DNA of 64,000 nt from Scatophagus argus (lineage: Eukaryota > Chordata > Actinopteri > Scatophagidae), in the NCBI RefSeq assembly GCF_020382885.2, contig NC_058506.1, positions 14,176,318-14,240,317 of the forward strand, given 5' to 3'. The notes under the pieces were generated by a model. That model worked only from the letters and a program-made list of their open reading frames with translations, was not told the origin of the DNA and made no database searches. The position numbers were made by a program, and so were the translations under genes. This document shows, one piece after another, positions 12,375 through 25,285 of the stretch. Positions within the stretch are counted from its first letter, which is position 1, and each line of letters opens with the position of its first letter.

Positions 12375-13792
12375 CTGCAAACAGCTCTTGTACATAAACA
12401 TGTCATGTTGCTGAGACGTTCTTCTCTTCTCTTCTGTCTCTTCTGCATTTTCAGTTTATTACATTCACTGCAATAGCTACAGGAGAAACTGACCTCCGCT
12501 ACAGTTGTATCCTGTTGGCAGCTTCTTATCTCGAAGTTATCCTTTAACCAACCTTGTTATTGGTTCTCATTGTACACAATATAAGTAACACCCTCCTGCT
12601 AAAGATTTGTGCGCCACGTTTTGTCTTCCTCAGTGCTGAAGAATGTTTTTCATGTCACCTGCACCTTGTGCACATGTCCTCACAACTACTGGAGTGGATC
12701 TGAGGAAATATGCTTGCTTTCTTGTTCAGTGTTACATGAGAACATTCAATTTAGTTGGCACTAGGAGATGGTTAGCTTAGCATAAAGAACACATCTCTGT
12801 CTGAAGGTGAAACATTAGCTTATCAGCATCTCTAATGCTCATTAATTAATATGTTATATCTTGTTAAAACCAAATGTAAAATAATTTAACAGGACTGCAA
12901 CAAGACTTAAATCACTGCTAATTTGTCATTATGTTTTTGTACTGATTAAACAAACAGGATATAAAATATTAATTAGTGAGCTTTCGGGTCTTTATGCAAT
13001 GCTTAGCTGTAGTTTGTATTCACTGTACAGTTATTTGGCTGGTATTGTTCTTCTCTGGTCAAGAACACAAAACAACTTGTGTTCTTGTATTTTGAAGGCA
13101 TGCAAATAATCACCTAAAGTCTGCCAGACATTTACAAATTACAAGATAAGAAATATAAATTAAGTGTTTGTAAAATGGTAAAAATATGACTGATAAAAAA
13201 GCGAAACATGCAACAAAAAAGACTCCGAAAAAAAACACCACAGTAATAAGTTAACTGTTACAATTAACTCTGTTTTAGCTGATTCACATTTACACTGCTA
13301 ACATAACATCAAGAATAGTCACATTACTGTAATCATCACTCAAACACACAGTGTACTGCATTGTTGCGTCATAAATAGACTAATGTGTTAACATCACATC
13401 CAGGGAAATCTGTGCAAGGAAATGACCTCAGGTTTTTTCCAATAAAGACATCATCATTGGTTTGTTCTCTCGCTGGAATGACATGAGGAAGTACTGAGCA
13501 GATCTTCCATCATTAATCACAGATTGGCGTTTCAATCCTCATCTCTTCCTGTCCACATGTGAAGCATCTTCGAGTAAGACACTGAGCCCCAAAGTGCTAC
13601 CAATGGTCAGGCCATTACCCTACGTGGTAGCTTTCTGCCATCAGTGTGTGAATGCTTATTTTGTTGTGAATATTTTAGGCTATGTTACAGAGAAATTATA
13701 AGATCTGAAGACAAGCTTTCAGGAGCTTATAAAATAATATTAACAAGTCAGTGTCATTCCCTTTCTCCATTTCTGTTTGTCCACCACATAAC
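12375..13792. other. Probable slc13a2 3' UTR
   Basis: AT-rich, no coding potential seen. If the hexamer at 12369 is used, this whole stretch is the slc13a2 3' untranslated region. Confidence 0.4.
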
Positions 13793-16700
13793 TCAAGGTT
13801 GGACATTTGTAGCGTTGGCCCACAGGGGGAAGGTACCCATGTCAAACATGGCGTATCCCCAGGTGTTGATGCCTAAGTTAACGCTCAAAATCCCAATGAT
13901 GTTCAGGATGAAGCCAGTTTTCACCTGGAGGAACAGTCACATTCTAATCAGTATACACTGTGGATTTCTGCAGGTCATGATACGATTTAAAAAGCAATGA
14001 TTTTAGGTTATACTGACCTATAAGTTTCAGTCAGCAACATCAGACCCGAGTTATCACTATCAGTAATGATAGCTACAGTAGGAAACTGATCATGTCATTA
14101 TGGACAAGTGTCAGTTATAGTTAAAAAAAAAACTTCAGTTATCACAAAATAATTAATAGTTTTCAGTTAGTTGGTCTACCCATATTCTGACATTTGTCAG
14201 GGTTCAGGTTGCATTAATTTAATTGATATCATTATAAATTGTTGTTATATACTGCTGCCACTGTAAACCAGCACTGAAGCCATTAAGCACTTCATGACTG
14301 CTGGCTCCAAATAACTCAGGAGTGTTGAAGTTTATGGGGACAAGACCCCCACCCCCCCCCCCCACCCCCAAACAAAAAACAAAGCCCCATTTCATTACCC
14401 CAAAACGTTTGACTGAAAAACTCTTCAGTTATAGTCAGTCATTGTCCTGTGTCTACAATTTATGCCTTTTACCTCAACAAAGACGCAAGATTTTAACTAT
14501 TACCTTAGAATCAGGGTCATGATGGCCTCACATTAGTGATACATGCAACTTAGACTGCGTGTAATGGACTGCACACGTGTATGAATCTTACCATGTCGAT
14601 GACTTTGAGCTTTCCAAATGAAAAGGCGATGGCATTGGGTGGTGTGGCCACAGGCAGCATGAAGGCCAGAGAGGCAGCGATGGTGCAGGGCAGCATCACA
14701 TACAGTGGGTGTATCTTAATAGTTGTGGCCTAAGAAACACACCAGCACAACACAGTTAATTAGAAGGTGCAGGTTAACACCTTGTGTGCGCACGTGGACA
14801 CCAGAGTTCTGTTTACCATCGAGGCCAGTATGGGCAGGAACAGGGTGGTGGTGGCTGTGTTGCTGGAGCACTCAGTGAATGTCGCCACCAGCAGGCTCAG
14901 CAGCAATGAGATGGCAAAAGGGGGAATTTTCTGCAGAGGTGCGAGAATGTCTCCCAACCACTTGGATAGACCCGACACCTGTAAACAAATATTTCAAGCA
15001 GAAATGTTGAGAAAGGAGTGTATTGTTGTTCACCAACTTGGTCTGGACTTAGGTATTTTTATAACTATTAGACGGATTGTCATAAAATTGTACTGCAGAC
15101 ATTTATGTATGACTTCTAGATTGTGGTGATCATCTGACTCCTCATTTGGCACCACCATGGGTCACTTATCCAGTGAAATATCTCAGTGATTTCTTGGGCC
15201 ATTGGGTGCAGTGGAAACAAGCTGTGACATCTTGGTTTTCATATACATATTGGCTACAACCTAACGTCACTGTAATGACACTTAATTTGTGACATGAAAT
15301 CTTTAGAGGGACAGATAAGCAGTGTAGAAAATGGATGGATGGAAATCTTAAGAGGAGCAAACACAGTGGTCATAGGTGTTTACCTCACTGCCGGTAGCCA
15401 GAGCGTAGCCTCCCCCCAGCAGAAGGACGATGTTCCAGGGCATTCGCTCGTGAACAGTCTTCCAGTTCAGCAGAGTTTTGGGAGCTTTCACTTTCTTACC
15501 TGTGAGACCCAGATGAAATGTGAACATGTAACAGTATGTTTAACAGAGCAGTTTCATATCTGGATAATCAACATGCAGTGATCAGATGAGCTGAAATTTT
15601 GGTCATATGAACATCGTTAATGCGTTGTCTTATTAGGTATTTTTCTCTGTAAAGGTGATTAATGGAGTTAAAATCAGCATTTCACCTGATTCATCATAAC
15701 CGTAGCTTCTAAATGAGGGCAGCCGGGAGGGGATGACAAAGAAGAGCATTGACACAAATATGGCAACGGTTCCATCAGACACAAACCTGAGGGACACAAA
15801 ATAAAATAAACTAAATTAAAATAAACAAAATAATATCATTTAACATTTAAATTTATTGCTGCCAGATTTCCTGCTCTGTTTTACAGCATTGTCACAGTAT
15901 AAACATATGTGAACCATGGGGCTAAGAACAGCAACACATTAGTCCATCTCTCACTACTTACACTACTGTTTTAGGCGTTTCAATAGGTTTTATGCACAAC
16001 TAATAAAATTATACAATATCACTACAATTATTTTTTAAAAGAGAAGCTTATAATTTGCTCAGAAAATACAGGGGCCAGCATTTCAACAGGGTAACCAACA
16101 ACTGCTGCTCACTTTGCTGTTTGTTGTTGTCTCTGGCTGTAGCCATAGCTATCATTAGCTCAGTTGGCCATGAAGATTTTTTTGAATGTTTTGAAGTCTT
16201 ACCCTCCAAATTTTACCTTTAAAGTCACACCAAAAAAAAGGAAAGAAACTGAAATACTCACGTTCCTTCCTTATTAAAGAGGACTGTTGCCCAGCCGTCT
16301 ATGAAGCCTGGCTCCCTGGTGAACCACAGGAGCACCAGCAGAATGAAGATGACGAGCACCGCCACCTCTGCAAACTTCATCTTCCCCAACTTCCTGTACT
16401 CCTCCCTCATCACTCTGTACGCGTCCTTATCTTTGCTGGTTTTCACGCCACAGCCAAATGACTGCTTCAAACTGAGGAGAAAAGTGCAAAGATGCTGTAG
16501 ATTGTTTGACAAATCAAGGAAATGTCTGAAGATTTCTAAGCAGAGACTAAGTTTGTGGATAAACATTAAGATTGGTCAAAGCATGGATTTCTCCACAGTG
16601 TTGTCATTATGAAATAGCAGGTTTGGACCTCATGACTGAAAATTAATAAAAGGTGATGAGCATAACTAAGCATCATAATGAAATCTGTCACAGATTACCG

Positions 16701-19700
16701 GCTGCCTGTGTAACTGACCTTTTATACAGCTGGATGTTTCCAGTCTTTGTGCTAATCTACACTGCTGTTGTAGCTTCATATTTAATGTATTTTCTCATCT
16801 AACTCTGCCAGGAAGCAAATAAGCATATGTACCAAAAGTTGAAGAATTTTGTAAGGTGTGTCATAAACGTAGTTCCACCTTTAAAGAGTCCATTTATCCA
16901 ACTGCGTCAGGGTTAGGGTAGAGGTTTTAAAACACCTAACATCTTGATGTAAGGGATGGTAAAATAACATGCTTTTAGATAAGGGTGTTTAGCATTTCTT
17001 TGCCCTAAAAAGAATTGCATGGCAAAATAGCACATGATGTAAATGGGACAGTTTTATTGTTTGAAACATTTATAACTGACTATACTAGGCTGGATTTGCC
17101 TTACTTGAAGCCCAGGAACATAAACTGAAGCCAGAACCAAGTCAATACGAGCATGATCAACATGTTGGGAAAAGCAAAGCCGAACCAGCTGGCAAAGTTG
17201 ATCACACCACCATTTCCAGGGAAGAGCCTTCATAAAAGACAAAACAAAAAACAGGAGAGATGAGAAAAGGAAAAGAAGATCAAGGATGTGGAATAATACT
17301 GTTCTGTGATGGTTAATGCCTTACTGGTCAACTTGGCCCTTAAGGATGAGGTTAGGGGTTGTGCCGGTGAGCGTGGCCGTGCCGCCAATGCTGGCAGAGT
17401 AACACACACTCAGACTCAGTCCTTTGGTCAGGAGGTCATACTTTTCCTCCATTGCATTTTTCCTGGACTCTGGCAGTGAATCTGTATTCCCCTCTTGTTT
17501 ATCTGGAGCCCGAAATGTTCAGCAAGTTCAAGTTATTGGACAGGTTACCGTCAAGAAGATCTCTAAACCATCTGCATACTTAACATTTTTATACTCACAC
17601 TCTTTGTCCACGTCTTGCTGTTTCTCGATTGTCATTTCCTGTTTAGTGTGTTTGATCTCAAGCTCAAATGCATGGTTGTCCTGGGCTGCATTCTGGGAAT
17701 CTCGCATCTCGGCTTGGATCTCTGTGGCTTTCAGCTGCTGCAGGACGGCACTGGCAATGGGCAGCATCATGGCTGTGGTGGCCGTGTTGCTGATCCACAT
17801 GGACAGGAAGGACGAGACAATCATGAATCCCATCAGTAACCTGCGTGAGAGGGTAGAGAAGTGAGTGTGAAGCTAGTGATCATCAGCAGAACAGTAGAGG
17901 TAATCAGATCCTAATCAAAGAAAACCACGGCAATAATATATTTCTTAGTATTTATATCTAAAGTGTGTAGTACCATTTGGGTGTGGTTTATTATGAGAAG
18001 ACAAGTTTTATGTTACCACGTTTTCCAAGACTATTGACCTTCTGGTCCCAGCTTTGTTTTTACTGTCTACAGTAGTGTACATAGGTGAGGCTTTCTTACA
18101 GCGAAGGACGGACACCAACCAGCAGCAGTACTCGGAGAGCGATGCGTTTGTGAAGGTTCCAGTACTCCACGGCGATGGCCACAAACAGTCCACCAATGAA
18201 CAGCATGTTGGTGTCTTTCAGATACTCAATACTGACCTGAAACAGTTCACACAAACATCATCATCATTGGTATAAGAATCAGAAATTTATGCATAGCAAG
18301 TTATTTGAACTGCTGCAGTAACCTGTGGCCCTATACAGAGGTAATGTATCATCCAATCCAATTTTTATGAGCCATAAATGTAAAACACTGGGATCAGCAT
18401 GTCCGTATCTGTAGAGACAGACTGAAAGGTCAGATCACTGTGTTCCATCAATTAAGACAAAGCAAACATCTTGTTCAATTGTAATCTATTTGCTTCTGTT
18501 CTCCTCATGTCCTTCAAGGTTTTCTCTAGCTGATCCTGACCTCTGAATTGTCTTGAGAGCTGAGCAAAGACAAATATGCGGTTGTCGTGAGACAAGGCAA
18601 CTGGAATTGCTGTAAAATCTCAAAGATGACATATTAATGGCTATCACATTCCCTCTGAGTGGAGAATTAGAACAAAACCTTAGCCATATCAAACTGTTGA
18701 AGACCTTCATAATCACAAGCAGCAGTGTTTCCTACAGGTATCAATAAATGTGTACAGATATATACAGATGCGTATAAGTTGGTACATAATGAAGCACAAA
18801 AGCATAAACAAGCACGGCACCTTTTCTGCCTTCATGATGCCCATCATAGGGAAGAGGATGACTGGCATAAGTGCGGTCACAGCCAGAGGTATGCACTCTG
18901 TACACCAGTACAGAGCCATGATGATGATAGCATAACCACATTTTGCTTCCTGTAAAGACACACACATAAACAAGTGTTTAAATTTCTAAATGAGAAGTAA
19001 CAAGCATTCCATCGTCAGCGCAACATTTTGTCATTTTACATCTGAAATACAATCCCTGACATGCATTGGGATGGGGCAATATATGGGGCAATATATTTTG
19101 TAATCAACCACAATCTAAAATCAGCTCACCTGTCCCTTAACAAATAATATTACTACACAGGCTCACATTTTTGAAAACCAAATGGAAGTTAAGGTTCTAC
19201 CATGCAAAGCCAAAGTCATATATCAGCAACAACCAGAATCACCTTCACCTTCTCTGAGCCCGAGCCTGGAAATCATGGACATTGTGTCCTCCATACTTAA
19301 GAGGAAAAGGAACATCTGGACTGTTACCAGCATAAAGTTTGTATGAGGGCAAGTTAGCGCTCATTTTATAAGTTGTAAAGGGACTTTTAATGCTAAATGG
19401 ACCACAAAGGTGTTGGAGCAACACGCTGCCAGCAAGGTGACGTCTTTTTCAGAGTCATCCCTGTTTATTCCAGCAAGACAATGCCGGGCCACTTTCTGCA
19501 TGATTTACAAAAGTATGGCTTCAGAGTAAAAGAGTGCAGGTATTAAACTGACCTGGCATTCATGAAGTGAAAAATGTGACAAAGAAAAACCTCAGATTAT
19601 GGAGCATCTGAAGCAGTATATCAAGCAAAATGGTTAAGAATTTCATTTTCAAAACTTTTTAAATACTCTGAAACTACATCAAATTCAGATTTAATGTATA

Positions 19701-21433
19701 CTTACAAAAATCAATTTTACCAATTTGAACATTAAATATCCTGTTTGGGTACATATTCAATTGAATAAAGGTTGAAAAAGATCTGCAAATGATTGCATTT
19801 TGTTTTATTTACATTTTACACAGTGGCCCAGCTTTAAAGAAATCAGAGTTTGGCAAGACACACATGGAAGCAGAGATAGATACACTTACTTTCATGTTCT
19901 CTATCTTATCTCCAGTGACAATTTAAAAGGCAATAAGCCATTTATACACAGAGACAGCGGTGAGCCTTGATCATAAAATAGTTTTTCATGCTCTTGTCTC
20001 ATAAGATAAGTTTTTATGATCCTCTTTTCACAAGGACTGTTTAAACTACCTGACACGAGACTTTCCACTGCTGCACAGATGAGGCCTTGCTCAGCTCAGC
20101 AGTTCATGCAATTTGAATAAGAGTGGCATTTTAAGAAACACATTCACTAATTAACACCTTGTGTCTTGTTTGGTCAATCCAAAGTGAAAATATCAACATT
20201 CATTTGTATGGTTTGACAGCAGTTGGCTATAATGACAAGACTCCAGGAGGTCACTGCTCTCAGCCACAACAAGAATCTTTTTGTCCAGTTTTTGTACAGA
20301 TTAAACAAACCAGATATGCATACATGCTATAGCATCTTATAGTTTAAACTATGCTGCAATGAAAAATACCACTCATTGCAAAAATGACTTGGCATGCATT
20401 GTATTGTTGGACCATTTGAAATCTAAAAGGCAGCCAGTCCAAAACTCATAACCTCATGATGAACAAATCAACATGTTGATGAATAAACTTGTCCAGTTGC
20501 AGCATTTAAACACATAACAAGTAGCTTAGTAGAGTCACATGGTTTGTTTGAGACTTTTGGAGATTTTTGTCATGTTTGAAGGTTGATGTCAATGATAGAT
20601 TGAAACACTTTAGTGCTACATGTTTTTGTTTTTTGTTTTTTTACATTAAATCCACTTTCACTCAGATATAATTATAGATTTATAACAGTGTGCATCAGTG
20701 TAACAGTTAGATTTCCCTTTCATTCTGAGATGTTGTCCAAGTTTTTTGTAAAAACACGATCTGACACAACACCAAATGCTCCCCCAGCGTGGCATTTGCT
20801 TCACTTTGCCAATTGATCTGCTGACACAAGCACAGTTGTGTTTGATGGTATTTGTAGAGACAGATTATTAGTGTTACCACCTGAAATCGTCAGCCCCTAT
20901 TGATTATTTACCTGTTCCAGTATAAAATGACCATTTGAGAGGCAAGTTAGCAGATTAATTGTACAGATTGTTTTCAAAGTATCTCAGGACAAATCTTTGA
21001 TGTGCGAGTGAAACCACATGTCTGTTGCAATCATCACTGAGCATTAATAAACAGGAAAATATTAGCAAGGCATAACAGCTATTTCACGATATCTGTGACT
21101 TTTACTGCACGTTGAAATAGGACAGAAGCAGAAAAAAAGGGGGCACAGATAGGAAACAAGTACATTTAGCCACAGTCAAACCCACAACAGTTCAAGAAAA
21201 TACTTTGTGTTTTTTAAATCAAGACAAACACAAATTAAAACCCCATAGTTAATTACAAGGTAACCTCCATGCATGCACTCTCTCTCTCTCGCACACACAC
21301 ACACACTCACCGATGTAGGGTATATGAGTGGCAGGGGAAGCAGTGCAAGTGGAGTGACAACGATGATGATGTAGTTTCTGTGGTACCACAGCCACTTGCA
21401 GACACTGCGGGCTATAGCTGAAAACCTAGACAT
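13793..21433 (-). CDS. slc13a2: Sodium-dependent dicarboxylate/citrate cotransporter (SLC13 family), 12 exons
   Basis: Couples Na+ influx to uptake of succinate, citrate and other Krebs-cycle di- and tricarboxylates at the plasma membrane (apical in kidney and gut for SLC13A2). Exons in transcript order: 21311-21433, 18821-18949, 18100-18236, 17599-17840, 17325-17502, 17105-17227, 16262-16471, 15686-15786, 15384-15499, 14817-14978, 14592-14729, 13793-13924. They sum to 596 residues (human 592) with all phases matching. Both family Ser-Asn-Thr substrate/sodium motifs are present: [15 protein letters not shown] (SNT at about residues 147-149) and [18 protein letters not shown] (about 492-494). 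A hydrophilic loop with many charged residues (about 165-225) separates the two repeats, as in the family. A C-terminal NAT sequon lies a few residues before the stop. The start is the first Met before a membrane segment. slc13a2 rather than slc13a3 or slc13a5 is chosen from the unc119-vtn neighbourhood, as in human. Confidence 0.93.
15066..15180 (+). repeat. Interspersed teleost repeat fragment in slc13a2 intron 9
   Basis: Contains the phrases 'ggattgtcataaaattgtac', 'acatttatgtatgac' and 'gtggtgatcatctgactcc' typical of the same family as 9885-10035, 35480-35875 and 51295-51605. It is partial and diverged. Confidence 0.5.
19135..19850 (+). mobile_element. Decayed Tc1/IS630-type DNA transposon in slc13a2 intron 1
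   Basis: The plus strand around 19470-19545 encodes [10 protein letters not shown], a stop, then [15 protein letters not shown], which is the second catalytic Asp region of a Tc1/IS630-like transposase. It continues with KQYIKQNG and ends with the stretch 'ttgaaaaagatctgcaaatg' and 'ttttacacagtggcccagct', which matches the terminal part of an abundant teleost element. Several stops and indels show it is inactive. It is inserted opposite to the direction of slc13a2 transcription. Confidence 0.7.
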
Positions 21434-21473
21434 AATTCTCTCAGGTAACTCTGCAGATAGCTGACAAAGATAA

Positions 21474-21491
21474 CACCAACTGGTTGGTGTG
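21474..21491. other. Inverted repeat 40 bases upstream of slc13a2 start
   Basis: ACACCAAC and GTTGGTGT separated by TG; the centre contains a CAACTG E-box-like hexamer. On the minus strand GATA-like motifs (TATCTT, TATCTG) flank it. It could be a 5' UTR hairpin or protein site; no transcript start is known. Confidence 0.4.
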
Positions 21492-24400
21492 GAGAAAAGA
21501 TAGAATCAAGAAATTAAAAATTAAGCTACCCACTGAGGTCAGTTAGGCTAACGGTAAAGCTGAAGTGAAATGATGTGCTCCACGGAGGACCACTGAGGTA
21601 CTGAGATTAATCCAACTGGAGCCTACTCTTACTATACTACTTTCTATCTCTTGTTGCATATCAAACATTAACTCAACATAATCTTTGACAGAGAGGCTAA
21701 TGAAGCTATTGGGAAAGAGATGAAGCTGACAGTAAAGGTAGGAGGAGATGGAGGAGGGACTGACAGAAGAAGGGAAAGATCATCAAACAATAGACAGATT
21801 TATGATCTAATGGAGAGCTCCACTGTCATGTGTAACCAAAGGTCAGGTGCTGTGCTAGCTGGGCTATCTCGCGTTATGCAATCTGTCAAAAGCTTTACAA
21901 TTGCAAGTTTATTTATAACTTGTTTGAAGAGACATGACTTCCAACAAGAAACAGTAGGAGTTGGGGGACAAAAGCGATGTCAGTATCGTAGGTAGAGCAA
22001 TGTGCTGCACAGTATGAGGTTTGTGGTGGAAAAAATGTTGGTGAACTATACTGCTGGAAAACTGATACAACTAAGACGGTTAGCTGATTTGATTATTCTT
22101 CTCTATTTGTGCTACTGTGCCACATTTTCAGCGTTATGATGACACTGTCTTACTTTAAAGAAAAAGTCTGATACACACAGAGACTGGAAACAGCCAGCCC
22201 TCTGGCTCTGTCGACAGCAACAAAATCTGTCAAAACCAAAGTTTAAAAACATTTTAAAAATCTGCCTTACGTGAACGTAACTACAGTGAAATAATCTCTA
22301 ACGTCTTCCTCATTTAGGCCTGCATGTTTGCTAACATGCTAGTCCAGTATCCTTTGGTTTGTCTGTCAATTAAATCATTAAACTAAATATGTTTTTGCTT
22401 TTTATTTCTGTTTAAATGCGCCTCAGTTAGGGTAGTCTACGTGACTAACATGAAAACATGACAGAGTTATTGGACTTTTGCACAGTTGGGTTAGCTGTAA
22501 GCCACTCAGATTGACTCACATATCAGCAATCTAAATTCTTAACATTTTTAACATTGTGGATTTTAGCTTTAAGAGTTGGTTACTCACTAAAGTGCTGATT
22601 GATATTGAAGACTAATAAGTCTGTTATCCAGTGAAGATCAAAATGTCTTATCCTAAACTCTTCTTAATAAATTTATGACCGCATTTTATGATCTTACACA
22701 ACACAGAGAGAAACTGTTGAGAACTCTTTATTGTTTCTAAAGGAACAACCTATATTTGTGAGACAAGGTTGGGAATAGCTTCAATTAAGTTATAAAAACT
22801 ATTATTATTTCCGTGTACAAGTTACTGGCTCACACATCACTTTTCTTTAGAAAATAAATCAACTAAATATCAATGTTATATTTTTTCAAAATATTACGTT
22901 TAGGCCTCAGAAGTGATTTATCAATCGGTTTGAACTTTACTGATGTCCTTTCTGATACGTAATTCATCTTTTCCTTATTAGTCTGAACACAAGGACTTAC
23001 CGCTACCGCTTATGTCATTTTTTTATTACACTGACACACATTGTGGAAAACTATTATCAATGTTATTTGTAAAGCACAGGCTGACTAAGTGTAGATGTAA
23101 CTACCACAGGTGAGAGAACTGAAATATAAGAAAAACTCAAGAAAAAAATTAAAAGCAAACACGTTATTATCAAACAGAATATATTAACTTTTGTTTTTAT
23201 CCTTCAGATTTAAGAATAAAACTGAGCCACACAAAGTGCTGACTGATGTTGTCACAATGGACCATCTGTAATGAAAAGATTTAGGGAATTTTGTGTCCTA
23301 AAAGCCGCCCTCCTATTGGTCATTAAAAGGAGCTTCTGACATGTTCACTGACTGGATTAATGTTTGACATACAGGTCAGTATATTTTAGCTGGTTTAAAA
23401 CGTCTTATCTTACGTCTTAAGCTCATATAAGAGAAGAAGATGCACATAAAACCTTTATTTGTCAGTCAACGAGATTTCATTTGTCACACAGTGTAATAAT
23501 TCATCACTCGTTATATTAGACTATAGATTCAACTTTATTGTCATTGCACAGAGTGGAAGCACTGAGATGATGACGCATCAAGTCAAGTTAACTCTTTATC
23601 TAACTTTACCTTAACTTACCTTAAATGTGTGTTGTATGAAAGCCAGTTTCCTAAATGACAATTATTTAAATTTTTTGCATCATCTTCAAAGTAGTTTTAC
23701 CATAATTCAATTTCAAGTTAAGTATGTGATTAATATTTCTCTCATGAATGATGTATGATTACGTGCACTTGCCACTGAGCCACTGTTATTCAGAATTTAA
23801 ATTATAGGCCCTTTGTGTCACAAGTGAGCACTTCTGTCAGGACTGAACTCTGATACAGTTGGTCAGTCTGATAAATGAATGAATGCATCCTGTTAAGATC
23901 ACTGGCAGTATGAAGCAAATCAGTCGACAACCATGTACAATAAATGCTTCCAGGTCAACTTTTGATAGCTAACATTATTTTAATTATTCACAATTTTTCA
24001 TTTGTCACTATTAAAAACAGGACCCCCCCCCAACACACACACACACACACACACATTTCATCCTCTATATGAACATCTAAAATATTATTACCAGGATAAA
24101 ATCAAATAGGAAATGACTCTATTTCCATTTTTAATAAATAATGAAAAAAAAGACAATAAAAAAGAGACATTTCCTTATTCATTGACAGCTATTAGAGATA
24201 AGGCAACAACCCAACTGATACAAACCGCACTCAGAACAAAAGTCCACCTGCTCTATAAAGACTGCAGGTTACAAGAGGTTACCAGTTTTATGTGGAGCTT
24301 TCACTGACCGCACTTCACAACGGACAAATGCAATTTCAACACAGGAATTCCTGACATGCTTCAAGCCTCGAGGAAAGCCAACAAAATACCCCTGCTCTTT

Positions 24401-25285
24401 GGCATTTTGTTTCAGCGACAACAAACAAACAAGACCTTTCAATATTTAACCAAGTGATGAGGAAGAAATAACATCACTTTAGTCTGTCCGCAGGTTTCCG
24501 CTGGTGATGTCCAGGTCTTTGATTCTCCTGTCACACTGTGGTGCTGAACCTGATCATTAACAGACGATTGCTTCAAAATCAAGATGCGGTTACTTCACAG
24601 ATTTTCGATATATCCTGCTGTTCTCTTGTTGCACCTCTTCTTTAAAAAAATATTACATCGTGGTTATCAGAGCTACATTTGGGAGAAGTGTTTGCTTAAC
24701 AGTTTTTTTTTTCACCAGTGATCAATAGCGGAAAGAGACTGGCCTGATTACACAATGTTTGATCTCAGATAGTCAATCAGCCAAAAGTTACAAATTACAG
24801 TGCGTGTCGACTTAACAAAAACACTTTTGTTGTTTCCAGTCTGGTTTGCAGCTTTGACCTGCAGACCCCATTTTGGGCAACCCTGAGTTAAACAGACTGT
24901 CAGTGCAAGATTTATTCTCATCAGCTGTGAAAGTGAAATAAGCAGCAATCTGATGCTGGGTGTTAAATCTTCCAGACGAGTGGGAGATTGGGCTGATGTT
25001 TTTTGGACAGACAGGACAGAGATCATCAGCCTCAGTTTAATGATTATCACAGCCGAGTGTTGACCAATCAGGAACACAGACGCCTGGGGGGTCAACAGCT
25101 TCTGAAAAACATCTATTGATCATCTGTACACAAAAGCTGCACCCCAAAGTGGGGCACTCAGCTCGAACTCGTCTGACTACAGTTCACTAGTGTGAACAGG
25201 CAGAAAGGTGCACAGTTTCCCTCTGAATTAAAATCACACGTTTTTAGTTTCTCATCTCAAAGTGGGATATTTCCCATAAGAAGAC
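21492..25285. other. Intergenic region between slc13a2 and vtn, shared upstream region
   Basis: The two genes diverge from this 3.8 kb. I see no exon. It contains a short 'ttcaactttattgtcattgc' retroelement-type tail at 23528-23560, a poly-C/CA tract at 24023-24054, and scattered small open frames with no recognisable domain. No gene corresponding to human FOXN1, SLC46A1 or SARM1 was found here. Confidence 0.6.

Noticed and set aside
24748-25095. 115-codon minus-strand frame upstream of vtn
   Set aside because: No domain, no conserved motif and no acceptor or donor sites fitting an exon.
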